A DNA stretch of 64,000 nt from Posidoniimonas polymericola (GCF_007859935.1 NZ_SJPO01000007.1:1-64000), one strand, 5' to 3'; shown: positions 8,616 through 17,386, counted from the stretch's first letter. The notes: a model not told the origin generated them from the letters alone. Program-made: numbers and translations.

Positions 8616-9221
8616 CTACGCACCGGCCGCCGAAGGGTTCAGATTTCTCTGCCGCTGCTCGTGCCGGTCGTAGAGGTCGAACCACACCTCCCGCACGTTC
8701 CCCTCGTGCCGAGCGAACGCGTTACGCAGGTCCGTTCGGGTGACCGGCGTGCTGCGGTCCTGGGTCAGCAGCCCAAAGCACCGCTCGATGTCGGCCAGCG
8801 TCGGGCGCAGCTCGGCCAGGGCCGGCAGGCGGTCGCGGCCGTGGGTCGTGACCACCACGCCCCACGGGTGGCGGCGCCACTGCCGCCGGCGCCAGCGGCC
8901 GAGCTCCTCGAAGCTGTCGATCAGGCATACCCGGCCGCGGAACTGGGCGGCGGTCGCAGGGGCCGCGTCCCGCCCGCCACGCAGCCACGCCGTCGGCACG
9001 CCGGCCTCCTCCAGCGAAGCCTGCAACGCCCTCAGCAGCGTGCTCTTGCCGGCTCCGTGCGGGCCGACAATCTTGCCGCGCATCCCGTTCCCTCGCAGGA
9101 CCGCCAGGCAGTGGTCGACGCTCGCCTGGTCGGTGGGAAGGAAGGGCAGGGCGCCGGGCCGGGTCCAGCAGGTGGCGAACGGGTTGCTCGCCGCGGTCGG
9201 GATTGGGTCGGGCCGCGTCAC
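8616..9221 (-). CDS. Small P-loop ATPase
   Basis: Protein of 201 residues. The Walker A motif is GPHGAGKST (residues 53-61) and the likely Walker B is VCLIDSFEEL near residue 98. The fold resembles an AAA/ABC-type ATP-binding core without an ABC signature or partner domains. It is the last gene of a tight three-gene unit: its start overlaps the stop of the preceding gene by 4 bp (ATGA). The other members are an arrestin-like beta-sandwich protein and a four-helix membrane protein, which suggests an ATPase serving a membrane complex. I do not recognise a named family. Confidence 0.75.
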   Translation of the reverse strand: MTRPDPIPTAASNPFATCWTRPGALPFLPTDQASVDHCLAVLRGNGMRGKIVGPHGAGKSTLLRALQASLEEAGVPTAWLRGGRDAAPATAAQFRGRVCLIDSFEELGRWRRRQWRRHPWGVVVTTHGRDRLPALAELRPTLADIERCFGLLTQDRSTPVTRTDLRNAFARHEGNVREVWFDLYDRHEQRQRNLNPSAAGA

Positions 9222-9643
9222 GCCGGCGCCTTCGCTTGCGGCGCGCCGACCGCCCCCAAGCGGAACGGCGCCTCAGTGACGTGGGTGCGGTAGCCGCCGA
9301 GGCTCAGACGCAGCCTCACGCTCCAGCAGATCTTGACGCTCACGCCGTCGTACGAGAGTGGGCTGTCGGGCAGGGTCGCCTCGATGAGGTACGGCTCCGC
9401 GAAGGCGGCGGCGTCGCCCAGCAGCCGCTCAAAAAAGTGGACCTCGAGGTCCTCGTCCCCCTTGCCGACCGTCCGCCAAACGACCGACACCTCGGCGCTG
9501 CGGCACTCCAGCTGATCGGCGTTCAGCACCGAGACCGACGCCGACAGGGTCTCGCCGGCGTCGAGCTCCCGGCGCGAGTCGGCAAACCGGATCACCACGT
9601 CGGGCTCGAGCGGAGCGGTCGGGTTGCTGCTTAGCTGGGTCAC
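9218..9643 (-). CDS. Arrestin-like/beta-sandwich hypothetical protein
   Basis: Protein of 141 residues, no signal peptide. The pattern of alternating hydrophobic strands, the DAGETLSASVSV segment and the late SYDGVSVKICWSVRLRL stretch resemble bacterial arrestin-like (SpoOM-type) sandwich domains, but this is a fold-level impression. It sits between the membrane protein (9-bp gap) and the ATPase (4-bp overlap), so the three are almost certainly cotranscribed. Function unknown. Confidence 0.7.
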   Translation of the reverse strand: MTQLSSNPTAPLEPDVVIRFADSRRELDAGETLSASVSVLNADQLECRSAEVSVVWRTVGKGDEDLEVHFFERLLGDAAAFAEPYLIEATLPDSPLSYDGVSVKICWSVRLRLSLGGYRTHVTEAPFRLGAVGAPQAKAPA

Positions 9644-9652
9644 TTGCGGCGC

Positions 9653-11002
9653 CTATCGGTCTGCTGTTGTCAACGGGGGCTCCGCCGCGGCGGCGGCCTC
9701 CTGGCGGGCCGGGTACACGCACACCAGGTAGCTGCGGCGGAACGGCGGCCACCGCAGCGGCGTGACCCGCACCTCGAGCGACCAACGCACCTCGTTGTGC
9801 GGGGCCTTGAACGAGTGCATCGCCCCCACGGGGATCTCGAAGCCGAACTCCCGCTCCAGCGGCTTGCTGGTGCTCACCTCCGACCGCGGCTCCTGCAGCA
9901 CCACCTGCCGGAACACCTCCTCGACGCTGGTGCGGGTGTCGGTCCCCTCGCAGAAGGTGGCGATCTCTTCGCAGATCAACGCGACGCTCAACGCCCGGAA
10001 CTTGAACTGGCCGGTTTGCATCATCAGCCCGCGGTACCGCCCGCCCGGGTAGAAGGGGTGGTCGCTGACCTCCACGCTGGTCAGCCCGATGCCGGTGGAG
10101 GAGCGGGCCTCGTGGTACAGCAGGGCGACCATGTAGACGCCGCCGATCGCCAGCGGCGCGATGGCCAGCGACAACGCCCACTGCGGGCGGCCCATCCAGA
10201 ACTCGATGCCGAGCCCGGTCATGAAGAACACCACCAGCAGGTTCCAGGCGACGCAGATCGTGGCCAGCGTGGCGATCCGCCAGCCGGGGTCGCCGAGCGA
10301 GGGCAGCCGGTACCGCTGCCGCACGCCGGGGCTGTCGGTCACCTGCGAGGTGTCGGGCAGGCCGGTGCCGACCGGGCTGCCCGATGAGCCGAAGGCCGCC
10401 TCCCAGCGGCCGGCCCGCTGCGCGACCGACTGCCGCCTCTCGGGCGAGACGCCCGCCGACATCAACGAACGCACCATGCCGACCACGCCGAGCACCATCA
10501 GCGAGAACGGGATCAGCGTCACCAGCCAGATCCACCACCGTCGGTGCTGCGTCAGGGTGACCGTCTGCGGGTTGTCGGGGTCGAACCAGCAGGGGTGCTC
10601 TGCGCCGACCTCAAACCGCTCGAGGCTCTGCTCGGCGTCCGCCCGGTTGGGCGAGGGCTCGTCGGCCATCGCCCAAACCGGCGGGAGCCAGCTCGTCGGC
10701 TGGAGGGGGCCCTCCTGCCGCAGCTGCACCTGGCACTCGGGCTGGTGCTCCAGGCCGGTCGGCCCCTGCTGGGGCTGGCACTTTTTCTGGACCACGCGGC
10801 AAACGCTTGGCTGGTACTCGGCCAGCTCGCTCCGCAGCACCCAGTGCGGGATCAGCACGTTCTGCACGTGCAGCCACAGGGCCACCGCGCCGACGCCGAC
10901 AAACACGACGTGGTACAGCAGCTCGGCGGCGAGCGCGGTGCGCGGCGAGCCGCTCCGCCGCGCACCACGCTTTTTCAGCCACAGGCGGAATCGAGAACGC
11001 AT
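9653..11002 (-). CDS. Integral membrane protein, DUF3592-like
   Basis: Protein of 449 residues. A basic N terminus is followed by a membrane segment at about 28-50, a roughly 100-residue extracytoplasmic region with paired cysteines (CRVVQKKC, HPCWFDPDNP), a second membrane segment near 155-175 and two more near 245-300. The layout of an external beta domain between two helices, with the CWFDPDNPQ motif near the second helix, matches DUF3592-type proteins. The C-terminal 150 residues look like a beta-sandwich domain ending in LEVRVTPLRWPPFRRSYLV, reminiscent of the arrestin-like protein encoded next. First gene of the three-gene operon. Confidence 0.75.
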   Translation of the reverse strand: MRSRFRLWLKKRGARRSGSPRTALAAELLYHVVFVGVGAVALWLHVQNVLIPHWVLRSELAEYQPSVCRVVQKKCQPQQGPTGLEHQPECQVQLRQEGPLQPTSWLPPVWAMADEPSPNRADAEQSLERFEVGAEHPCWFDPDNPQTVTLTQHRRWWIWLVTLIPFSLMVLGVVGMVRSLMSAGVSPERRQSVAQRAGRWEAAFGSSGSPVGTGLPDTSQVTDSPGVRQRYRLPSLGDPGWRIATLATICVAWNLLVVFFMTGLGIEFWMGRPQWALSLAIAPLAIGGVYMVALLYHEARSSTGIGLTSVEVSDHPFYPGGRYRGLMMQTGQFKFRALSVALICEEIATFCEGTDTRTSVEEVFRQVVLQEPRSEVSTSKPLEREFGFEIPVGAMHSFKAPHNEVRWSLEVRVTPLRWPPFRRSYLVCVYPARQEAAAAAEPPLTTADR

Positions 11003-11093
11003 CGGCGCGGCCCTGGCGGAGGGCGGAGTCAGAGGGCGGCGTCAGTGGGGGCGACCCGCCACAGTCCGACGAGCCCTGCCGCGTCGGGCGGGG

Positions 11094-11381
11094 CTACTTG
11101 GCCTTACGCTGCGACGGCAGCGTGGCGCGGCCGGGGCGGTAGAAGCCTACATTCTCTAGTGCCTTGTAGACCTCTTCAAGCGTCTTCTCGCCGAAGTTCG
11201 AGATGCTCAGCAGGTCTTCCTGCGTGCAGTGCAGCAGGTCGTGCACGGTGAAAACGCCCTTCTCTTCCAGGCAGTTCGTCGTGCGGACAGCCAGGCCGAT
11301 CTCGGCCGTGCTCATCTCCAGGCGGTCCTTAAGCTCTTCCGACTGCGCCTGAGCGCGGTCCAGCGGGATGCGAGTAGCCAT
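11094..11381 (-). CDS. Stand-alone RNA polymerase alpha C-terminal domain protein
   Basis: Protein of 95 residues. Residues 25-83 match the RpoA C-terminal domain: the helix-hairpin-helix pattern is EIGLAVRTTNCLEE, then TVHDLLHCTQEDLLSISNFGEKTLEEV. In the polymerase this domain binds UP-element DNA and activators. Here it is a separate small protein with only a short N-terminal helix and no assembly domain. A full rpoA is expected elsewhere in the genome. The start MATRIPLDRAQ follows a GGGAGGGACC region. Relatives are known in planctomycetes but their role is not established; it might compete with the polymerase alpha CTD for DNA or activators. Confidence 0.85.
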   Translation of the reverse strand: MATRIPLDRAQAQSEELKDRLEMSTAEIGLAVRTTNCLEEKGVFTVHDLLHCTQEDLLSISNFGEKTLEEVYKALENVGFYRPGRATLPSQRKAK

Positions 11382-11713
11382 CGTTCGGGGTCCCTCCCAA
11401 TGTGTGCAGACGGTCCTGTCATCAGGACCGTCGTTGATGCAATCGGGTCCTGCAAAGGGCCGCCCTCCAGACTCATGCAAGACCGTCTTGGCCTCGATGG
11501 CGTGCGTCTGGCGTCGGGCGATCCGTTGCGCCGATGCGGGGGAGTATAGCGAATCAAGTCCAGAAAATGTAAGGATTACGGCAAAAAATCGGGCGACTTA
11601 TCGCCACGTGCTAGCACTTGCCGCGGCCGGCGGGCCCGTCCCACCGCGGGGTCGCCGCGGTAGAATGGTGGGTTCGCCCCTCCCGCCCACCGACCGCCAA
11701 CGCTGCCCACGCC
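11382..11713. promoter_or_regulatory. Divergent intergenic region with a hairpin
   Basis: 332 bp between two divergent genes, so it must carry promoters for both. A perfect hairpin, ACGGTCCTG-TCAT-CAGGACCGT, lies at about 11410-11432 in the leader of the alpha-CTD gene. No further gene is seen. Confidence 0.5.
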
Positions 11714-14017
11714 GTGGACCCGCTCCTTCAAAAACTCAACGCCGCCCAGCGCGAGGCGGTGCTGCACGTCGACGGCCCGCTGCTGATCCTCGCCGGACCG
11801 GGCAGTGGCAAGACGCGGGTCGTCACGCACCGCATCGCCCACCTGCTCAAGCAGGGCGTGCACGCCTCGCAGATCCTGGCGCTGACCTTCACCAACAAGG
11901 CCGCCCAGGAGATGCGCCGCCGCGTCGAACAGCTCGCCCCCGGCGAGCGGGTGTGGGTCAGCACGTTCCACCGCTTCGGCGCCCGCCTGCTCCGTGAGCG
12001 GGCCGACCTGGTCGGCCTCGGCCAGAACTTCACGATCTACGACACCTCCGACTCGCGGCAGACGCTCAAGCGGGTCATCGAGGCCGAGAAGATCCCGACC
12101 ATGCACTACACCGCCGACCGCATCGCGGCCGGCATCAGCTCCGCCAAGAACAAGCTCATCACCGCCGACGAGTACCAGCCCCGCAGCAGCAGCCCGCTGT
12201 CGAGCGTGGTGGCGCGGGCGTACCCGGCGTACCAAGAGCGGCTGCTCGCCTCCAGCGCGGTCGACTTCGACGACCTGCTGCTGCACGTCGCGAAGCTGCT
12301 GAAGGACAACCCCGAGGTCCGCGCCGAGCTCGACAGCCGCTTCCGCTACGTGCTGGTCGACGAGTACCAGGACACCAACCGGGCCCAGTACGTCATCCTC
12401 CGGGCGTTGTCGCTCGACTACCCCAACCTGGCCGCCACCGGCGATCCGGACCAGTCGATCTACGGCTGGCGTGGCGCCGACCTCAACAACATCCTCGACT
12501 TCGAGAAGGACTACGGCCAGGCCAAGGTGATCCGCCTGGAGCAGAACTACCGCAGCACCAAGGCGATCCTCCGCGCCGCCGACATGCTGATCGGCCACAA
12601 CCAGCGCCGCAAGAAGAAGGCCCTGTTCACCGAGAACGACGAGGGCGCCCCGATCCGCCTGGTGACCTACGCCGACCAGGACGCCGAGGCGTCGGCCATC
12701 GCCCAGCAGATCCGCGCCGCCATCGACTCCGGCGAACGCAAGGCGAGCGACTTCGCTGTCTTCTACCGCATCAACGCGCTCTCCCGCTCGGTCGAGCGCG
12801 CGCTGCGGGCCCACCGCGTGCCGTTCCAGATGGTCCGCGGCCAGGAGTTCTACCAACGCAAAGAGATCAAGGACGTGCTGGCCTACTGCCAGCTGATCAA
12901 CAACCCGAAGGACGACGTCGCGTTTGTGAGGACGGTCAACTCGCCGACCCGCGGCATCGGCAAGAAAACCCTCGACGCGCTGAACGACCACGCCTACCGC
13001 TACGGCACGCCCCTGCTCGATGCGGCCCGCGAGGCCGGGCTGATCGAGGGGCTGGCTAAACGCTCGGCCACGAAGCTCTCGCAGTTCGTTGCGCTGGTTG
13101 AGAAGCTCGCGAGCCGCGCCGCCGGCCCGGTCGAGGAAGTCATCGGCAGCGTGATCACCGAGTCGGGCTACCGCCAGCGGCTCGTCGACAGCGACGACGA
13201 GGAGGACGCCAGCCGGCTGGCCAATATCGAGGAGCTGCTGACCGACGCGCGGCAGTTCGACGAAGAATCCGAGGGCGAGTTCGAGGGCGGGGCCGGGCTC
13301 GAGGAGTACCTCGAGCGGACCTGGTTGGTCAACGAGACCGACAACTGGGAGGACGACTCCGACAAGGTCACGCTGATGACGCTGCACGCCGCTAAGGGCC
13401 TCGAGTTCCCGGTGGTCTACCTCGTGGCGGTCGAGGACGGCATCCTGCCGCACGAACGCAGCTCGATGGACACCCAGCAGCTGGAGGAGGAACGCCGGCT
13501 GGCGTTCGTCGGCATCACCCGCGCCGAACAGCAGCTCCAGCTCAGCCTGGTCCGCCGCCGCGACTTCCGCGGCCAGCGCCGCATGGCCGTCCCCAGCAGC
13601 TTCTTGATGGAGATGCCGACTGCCGAGATGGACACCGACCACGGCGGCCAGACGTTCGAGATCGACCCGTGGGAGCAGTTCGAGCTGCCCCCCGAGGAAG
13701 AGGTCTGGACCGACCCCAACGCGGCCGAGCCAGAGGAGTCGAAGCCGTCGATCTCCGCGGCGATCACCACCGCCGCGGAGCTGAGTGGCGAGGCCGCCCC
13801 CAAGCCGTCGCACCCCCCCCAACCGCACACCCGGTTCTCGCCCGACGACTTCTCGCTCGACATGACCGTGCGGCACCCCGAGTACGGGCTTGGTAAGATC
13901 AAGTCGCTCAGCGGCGCCGGCAAACGCCGCGCGGCGACCGTCGAGTTCGCGCTCGCCGGCGAGCGACGCATCGTCCTCGCCCACAGCCCGCTCGAGCCGG
14001 TGGGGAACAAAGGCTGA
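11714..14017 (+). CDS. UvrD/PcrA-type ATP-dependent DNA helicase
   Basis: Protein of 767 residues, superfamily 1A 3'-5' helicase. Motifs in order: QREAV (Q-motif, 12-16), AGPGSGKT (27-34), LTFTNKAAQEM, VDEYQDTN, TGDPDQSIYGWRGA, EQNYRST, TLMTLHAAKGLEFPVV, GITRAEQQL. These cover the full helicase set, so it should be active. The C-terminal 150 residues carry the usual acidic linker and a Tudor-like segment (VRHPEYGLGKIKSL) that in PcrA contacts RNA polymerase. Roles include repair and removal of stalled complexes. The GTG at 11714 begins the conserved region; an open frame extends 32 codons upstream without family similarity. Confidence 0.93.
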   Translation: MDPLLQKLNAAQREAVLHVDGPLLILAGPGSGKTRVVTHRIAHLLKQGVHASQILALTFTNKAAQEMRRRVEQLAPGERVWVSTFHRFGARLLRERADLVGLGQNFTIYDTSDSRQTLKRVIEAEKIPTMHYTADRIAAGISSAKNKLITADEYQPRSSSPLSSVVARAYPAYQERLLASSAVDFDDLLLHVAKLLKDNPEVRAELDSRFRYVLVDEYQDTNRAQYVILRALSLDYPNLAATGDPDQSIYGWRGADLNNILDFEKDYGQAKVIRLEQNYRSTKAILRAADMLIGHNQRRKKKALFTENDEGAPIRLVTYADQDAEASAIAQQIRAAIDSGERKASDFAVFYRINALSRSVERALRAHRVPFQMVRGQEFYQRKEIKDVLAYCQLINNPKDDVAFVRTVNSPTRGIGKKTLDALNDHAYRYGTPLLDAAREAGLIEGLAKRSATKLSQFVALVEKLASRAAGPVEEVIGSVITESGYRQRLVDSDDEEDASRLANIEELLTDARQFDEESEGEFEGGAGLEEYLERTWLVNETDNWEDDSDKVTLMTLHAAKGLEFPVVYLVAVEDGILPHERSSMDTQQLEEERRLAFVGITRAEQQLQLSLVRRRDFRGQRRMAVPSSFLMEMPTAEMDTDHGGQTFEIDPWEQFELPPEEEVWTDPNAAEPEESKPSISAAITTAAELSGEAAPKPSHPPQPHTRFSPDDFSLDMTVRHPEYGLGKIKSLSGAGKRRAATVEFALAGERRIVLAHSPLEPVGNKG

Positions 14018-14267
14018 TGCCGCCGAGAGACCGAGGGCCCATAGAATTCCCCTCCCTCGCAGGGAGGGGCTAGGGGAGGGTGAAACTGTCGCCCCGTCAA
14101 TCCGTCCCCAACCAATACCCAACCTAGCCTACAGCAATGGCCCAACGGGCAGCGCTACGTAGCGCGCCCCTTCCGGGCTTCGAAAAAACAATCCAACCCC
14201 TACCCAGGGCTACGCCCTGGGCTGTGAAAGCGCGCCCCGTTGGGGCTCAACCACGAAGACACCCCCG
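14018..14267. repeat. Intergenic hairpin repeats
   Basis: Three palindromic units fill this gap. CCCCTCCCTCGCAGGGAGGGG at about 14050-14070 belongs to a motif scattered in many genomes. CCCAGGGCTACGCCCTGGG at about 14205-14223 forms a 7- to 8-bp stem. Two related segments, GCGCGCCCCTTCCGGGCTTC near 14166 and GCGCGCCCCGTTGGGGCTCA near 14232, flank it. No gene is supported. Confidence 0.65.
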
Positions 14268-15362
14268 ATGCTAACCAGCCAGTACCTCTTCGCCGCCTGC
14301 CAGGCAGGCGCCCAGAACGCCCTCAAGCAAGAGGTCGAGTTCCGCGCGCCCGAATGGCGGCTGTCGTTCAGCCGCCCCGGCTTCGTCACGTTCAAGGCGC
14401 CCGGGCCGGTCTCGCTCGCCAGCGAGGAGATTCCGCGCATGACCTTCGCCCGCACCCGCGGGCTGTCGCTCGGCAAGGCGACCGGCACCGACCAGCTCGA
14501 CGAGCTGGTCGGTCAGGTGTGGGCGTCCGAGCAGGTCCAGCAGCTGGTCGCCGAGCACGCGCCGCTAGCCGTGCACGTCTGGCGGCGGGACGAGGTCGTG
14601 CCCGGCGCCGACGGCTTCGAGCCGGGCCGTGACGAGCTGAGCGCGATGGTCCGCGCGGCCCTCTGCGCGGCCGCGCCCGAGGGCGCCCTGCACAACCCAC
14701 AGACCCCGCCGTCCGAGGGCGCCGTGCTCGACGTCGCGCTGGTGGCGCCGAACGAGTGGTGGCTGGGCGCCCACCTGATGAAGTCCCGCGTCGACCGCTG
14801 GCCCGGCGGCGTGCCGAACCTCAAACTCCCCGAGGACGCCGTCAGCCGAGCGTACCTCAAGATCGAGGAGGCCCTCCGCTGGGCCGCCCTGCCGACCCAC
14901 GCCGGCGACGTCTGGGTCGAGATCGGCTGCGCCCCCGGCGGCGCCAGCCAGGCGCTGCTCGAGCGCGGCATGGGCGTGATCGGCGTCGACCCGGCCGATG
15001 TCGACCCGCTGCTCGACGAGCACCCCGACTTCATGCACCTGAAGATGCGGGCCGGCGACGTCCGCCGCAAGGAGTTCGAACCGGCCCGCTGGCTGGCGTG
15101 CGACGTGAACGCCGCCCCGCAGTACACGCTCGACGCGGTCGAGCCGATCGTCTCGCACCGGGAGGTCTCGATCCGTGGCATGATCCTCACGCTCAAGCTG
15201 CCCGACTGGTCGCTGGCCGAACCCGCCGCGCTCGACGCGATCGTCAAACGCGTGAAGGGCTGGGGCTACAAGGACGTGCGGCTCCGGCAACTGGCCTTCA
15301 ACCGCCGCGAGTTGTGTTTGGCCGCGCTGCGGAGCCGCGGTCAGCGGCGGCTGCGGCGGTAG
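14268..15362 (+). CDS. RlmM-like 23S rRNA 2'-O-ribose methyltransferase
   Basis: Protein of 364 residues. The N-terminal half resembles a THUMP-like RNA-binding region, and residues 195-350 are an FtsJ/RrmJ-type Rossmann domain. The SAM loop is WVEIGCAPGGASQALLE (residues 216-232). A K-D-K-E catalytic tetrad is visible: Lys198 (YLKIEEA), Asp279 (CDVN), Lys310 (LTLKLPDW) and Glu348 (RRELCL). RlmM methylates C2498 of 23S rRNA in Escherichia coli; the target here is inferred from family similarity. It stands alone between repeat-filled gaps. Confidence 0.85.
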   Translation: MLTSQYLFAACQAGAQNALKQEVEFRAPEWRLSFSRPGFVTFKAPGPVSLASEEIPRMTFARTRGLSLGKATGTDQLDELVGQVWASEQVQQLVAEHAPLAVHVWRRDEVVPGADGFEPGRDELSAMVRAALCAAAPEGALHNPQTPPSEGAVLDVALVAPNEWWLGAHLMKSRVDRWPGGVPNLKLPEDAVSRAYLKIEEALRWAALPTHAGDVWVEIGCAPGGASQALLERGMGVIGVDPADVDPLLDEHPDFMHLKMRAGDVRRKEFEPARWLACDVNAAPQYTLDAVEPIVSHREVSIRGMILTLKLPDWSLAEPAALDAIVKRVKGWGYKDVRLRQLAFNRRELCLAALRSRGQRRLRR

Positions 15363-15390
15363 TTTTCCGGCCGGCTCATTCTTTATAAGG

Positions 15391-15486
15391 GTGCCGGGGG
15401 CGCTCCCGTCAGGGCAGCCCCCGAGACGTACTAGCCGTCGCTCGCACACAGCCGGGGGCTTCCGCTACCGCGGAGCGCCCCCGGCA
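15391..15486 (+). repeat. 96-bp imperfect-hairpin element, copy A
   Basis: The outer arms are GTGCCGGGGGCGCTCC at 15391-15406 and GGAGCGCCCCCGGCA at 15472-15486. Inner arms with GGCAGCCCCCGAG and CGGGGGCTTCC pair next, leaving a variable loop of about 30 nt. The same element, also 96 bp, occurs inverted at 31942-32037. Confidence 0.85.
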
Positions 15487-15517
15487 GCCGTCCTGCAGTG
15501 AACTGAGGCAAACTAGA

Positions 15518-15667
15518 ATGCCCCACGCCAAACCGAACCTTCCAACCAAATCCTGCGCCCACTGCGGCAGGGACTTCGCTTGGCGGAAGAAGTGGCAGCG
15601 GTGCTGGGAGCAGGTACGGTACTGCAGCGAGCGGTGCCGCAACGCGGCGAAGGCAGAGCGGCGCTAG
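15518..15667 (+). CDS. DUF2256 small zinc-binding-type protein
   Basis: Protein of 49 residues. Four to five cysteines fit the DUF2256 pattern: [16 protein letters not shown] (Cys13, Cys16), then Cys29 and RYCSERCR (Cys36, Cys40). DUF2256 proteins are often encoded beside photolyase or cryptochrome genes, and this one sits next to a split photolyase: its stop overlaps the stop of the photolyase-associated gene on the other strand by 4 bp (15664-15667). The DUF2256 role is not established. The ATG at 15518 is the only reasonable start. Confidence 0.85.
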   Translation: MPHAKPNLPTKSCAHCGRDFAWRKKWQRCWEQVRYCSERCRNAAKAERR

Positions 15668-16077
15668 TCGTTTCGCAGCACTTGCTTCTCGGCGCGGCGC
15701 CAGTAGCGGCTGAAGCGTTTGAGGTCGACGCCCTCGGGCAGGGTCACGATTGGCTCGGGGTCGATCCAGTCGACTGTTAGCTGCGTTGCTAGCTGGGCGC
15801 CCTGGCGTTTGAGGCGGGGCAGGGGGCTGCGGGCGGTGACGATGCGGGTGGCGTGGTGCTCCTGGGCGAATCTCGTGACCTCGGCGACGACGTTCCCCTT
15901 GCGGATCTCGACGCCGGGCATCTCGAGCAAACACTCGTACATAAACACGATCCGTTTGAGCGAGATCTGCTCTGTTTCAATCCACTGCTCGTCGAAGATA
16001 AACACGGACGGCGTTTCGGGCGACTGCCACGCGGGGCTCAGCATCTCGTCGTGGACCCAAGTGATCGCGTTGCTCAT
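15664..16077 (-). CDS. Photolyase N-terminal-like alpha/beta protein
   Basis: Protein of 137 residues. A Rossmann-type pattern resembles the antenna-binding N-terminal domain of photolyases and cryptochromes: ITWVHDEML, then SVFIFDEQW, then [16 protein letters not shown], then [12 protein letters not shown]. It lacks the RRDLRL motif of classic photolyases. Its ATG overlaps the stop of the FAD-domain gene by 4 bp, so the two are translationally coupled with the domain order reversed relative to a normal photolyase. Together they may rebuild a two-subunit enzyme. The assignment to the photolyase N domain is an inference from pattern and context. Confidence 0.6.
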   Translation of the reverse strand: MSNAITWVHDEMLSPAWQSPETPSVFIFDEQWIETEQISLKRIVFMYECLLEMPGVEIRKGNVVAEVTRFAQEHHATRIVTARSPLPRLKRQGAQLATQLTVDWIDPEPIVTLPEGVDLKRFSRYWRRAEKQVLRND

Positions 16078-16865
16078 TGCGGGGTGGCTCCTGGGAACAG
16101 CCGGGCGTTGAGTTCGTCGTAGCTGTCGGCGAACGGCGAGGCGCCGTCGGCGTCGGCGCCAGTGAACCGGCCGCAGGTGACGTGCTGCAGGTTTTCCTGG
16201 TTGAAGATGTACGGCTTGGCCGCGAAGGTGCTGGCGACCCACTGCCACGACAGGTTGTTCGAGGCGAGGTCGCCGTCGAGCAGGTGCGACAGCATCCAGG
16301 CGGCGCCCGCCTGCCAGCGGACGCGCCGCCAGTGGACCAGGTAAGCGGCGATCTTCATCCGCAGCTGGTTGTGCAGGTAGCCGGTCTCGTGCAGCTCGCG
16401 GACGACGCCGTCGACGAAGTCGTTGCCGGTCTCGGCGTTCACGAAGTCATCGGGCAGGGAGTCCTGGTAGTAGTCGGCGTCGAAGCCGGTCTTGTACGGC
16501 TCCTGGTCCTCCCACACGTCGTCGCCAATCTCATCAAGCACCCTTCGCCAGTAGTCACGCCAGGCGAGCTCCTGGAGCAGCTTGTAGGCCGACTGGGGCG
16601 AATCGACCTGCTGCTTCACGCGGCTGATCGTCTCGGCGAGCCCCAGCACGCCGTGGCGGAGGTAGGGCGACAACCCGGTGACCGCCCCATCGAGCGAGTT
16701 CCGCGTCCGCCCGTAGGCGACCGGGTCGACGGCGTCGAACTGCTGCTCGGCGGCTGCCAGGCCACCGCGGATGTCGGACACGAAGTCCGAAACCGCCGCT
16801 GCCTCCGGAAACTCCGTGCGGACGTAGTCGATGAGCTGCTCTCGGTTTTCGAAATCGCGTCGCAT
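16074..16865 (-). CDS. Photolyase/cryptochrome FAD-binding domain protein
   Basis: Protein of 263 residues consisting of the C-terminal FAD-binding helical domain only. Diagnostic motifs are GLSPYLRHGVL (FAD contact), QELAWRDYWRRV, YLHNQLRMKIAAYLVHW and DGDLASNNLSWQWVAS followed by KPYIFNQENLQ; each lines up with conserved photolyase segments. Photolyases use FADH and blue light to split pyrimidine dimers in DNA. The usual N-terminal antenna domain is missing from this chain and a candidate is encoded by the next, overlapping gene. The ATG at 16865 was chosen; a TTG 15 codons upstream is possible. Confidence 0.85.
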   Translation of the reverse strand: MRRDFENREQLIDYVRTEFPEAAAVSDFVSDIRGGLAAAEQQFDAVDPVAYGRTRNSLDGAVTGLSPYLRHGVLGLAETISRVKQQVDSPQSAYKLLQELAWRDYWRRVLDEIGDDVWEDQEPYKTGFDADYYQDSLPDDFVNAETGNDFVDGVVRELHETGYLHNQLRMKIAAYLVHWRRVRWQAGAAWMLSHLLDGDLASNNLSWQWVASTFAAKPYIFNQENLQHVTCGRFTGADADGASPFADSYDELNARLFPGATPQ

Positions 16866-17223
16866 ATCGCGTGCTGCTCTTGCTGCTGCCCAATTCGCTG
16901 TAGTTCCCAATCATAGGCACGCGATGGCATTCGGCGACCCGCCGGCAGTTTCTCGCTGCGGCGGCAGGGAGCGGCGTGTGCACGTGGGGGCCAAGTTGAA
17001 CAGGCATGCGGTCCATTTTGCTGTCGAAAAGAGCCACCCGGCGCGGTCCAATTGGGGCGTGGAGAGTGCTCGAACAAGCATGGTCCAGGCGCGTCTCCGT
17101 CGCATAGCTACCGGTGGAAGCCGGCAGCTTGTGCGGTTGCGCGTTGCGGGACGCCTCACACCCCGGCTTCCGCCGGAGGTTGCTTCGAGGCGCCTGATGC
17201 AGCGATGGTGCGGGGTCGCGAAA

Positions 17224-17262
17224 GACTTTTGTCCCCGCTGCGTGCAAGATCGGACAAAAGTC
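17224..17262. repeat. Palindromic repeat of the TTTTGTCC family, copy 2
   Basis: GACTTTTGTCC at 17224-17234 and GGACAAAAGTC at 17252-17262 are perfect 11-bp arms around a 17-nt loop. Confidence 0.85.
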
Positions 17263-17340
17263 GGAGCGTAGAACGGGAGGGAAAGCTCGCAGCCACTGCT
17301 ATAGCAGGTTCAACTGGCCCTTGCGGCCGGCGGTAGCGCC

Positions 17341-17386
17341 CGACTTTTGTCCCTATCAATCGATGTCGCTACAGGGGACAAAACTC
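17341..17386. repeat. Palindromic repeat of the TTTTGTCC family, copy 3
   Basis: CGACTTTTGTCCC at 17341-17353 and GGGGACAAAACTC at 17374-17386, one arm slightly degenerate. A further GGGACAATTG follows at 17391. Confidence 0.8.

Noticed and set aside
11576..14122. 848-residue minus-strand open frame
   Set aside because: Complete antisense shadow of the UvrD/PcrA helicase, with no recognisable domain.
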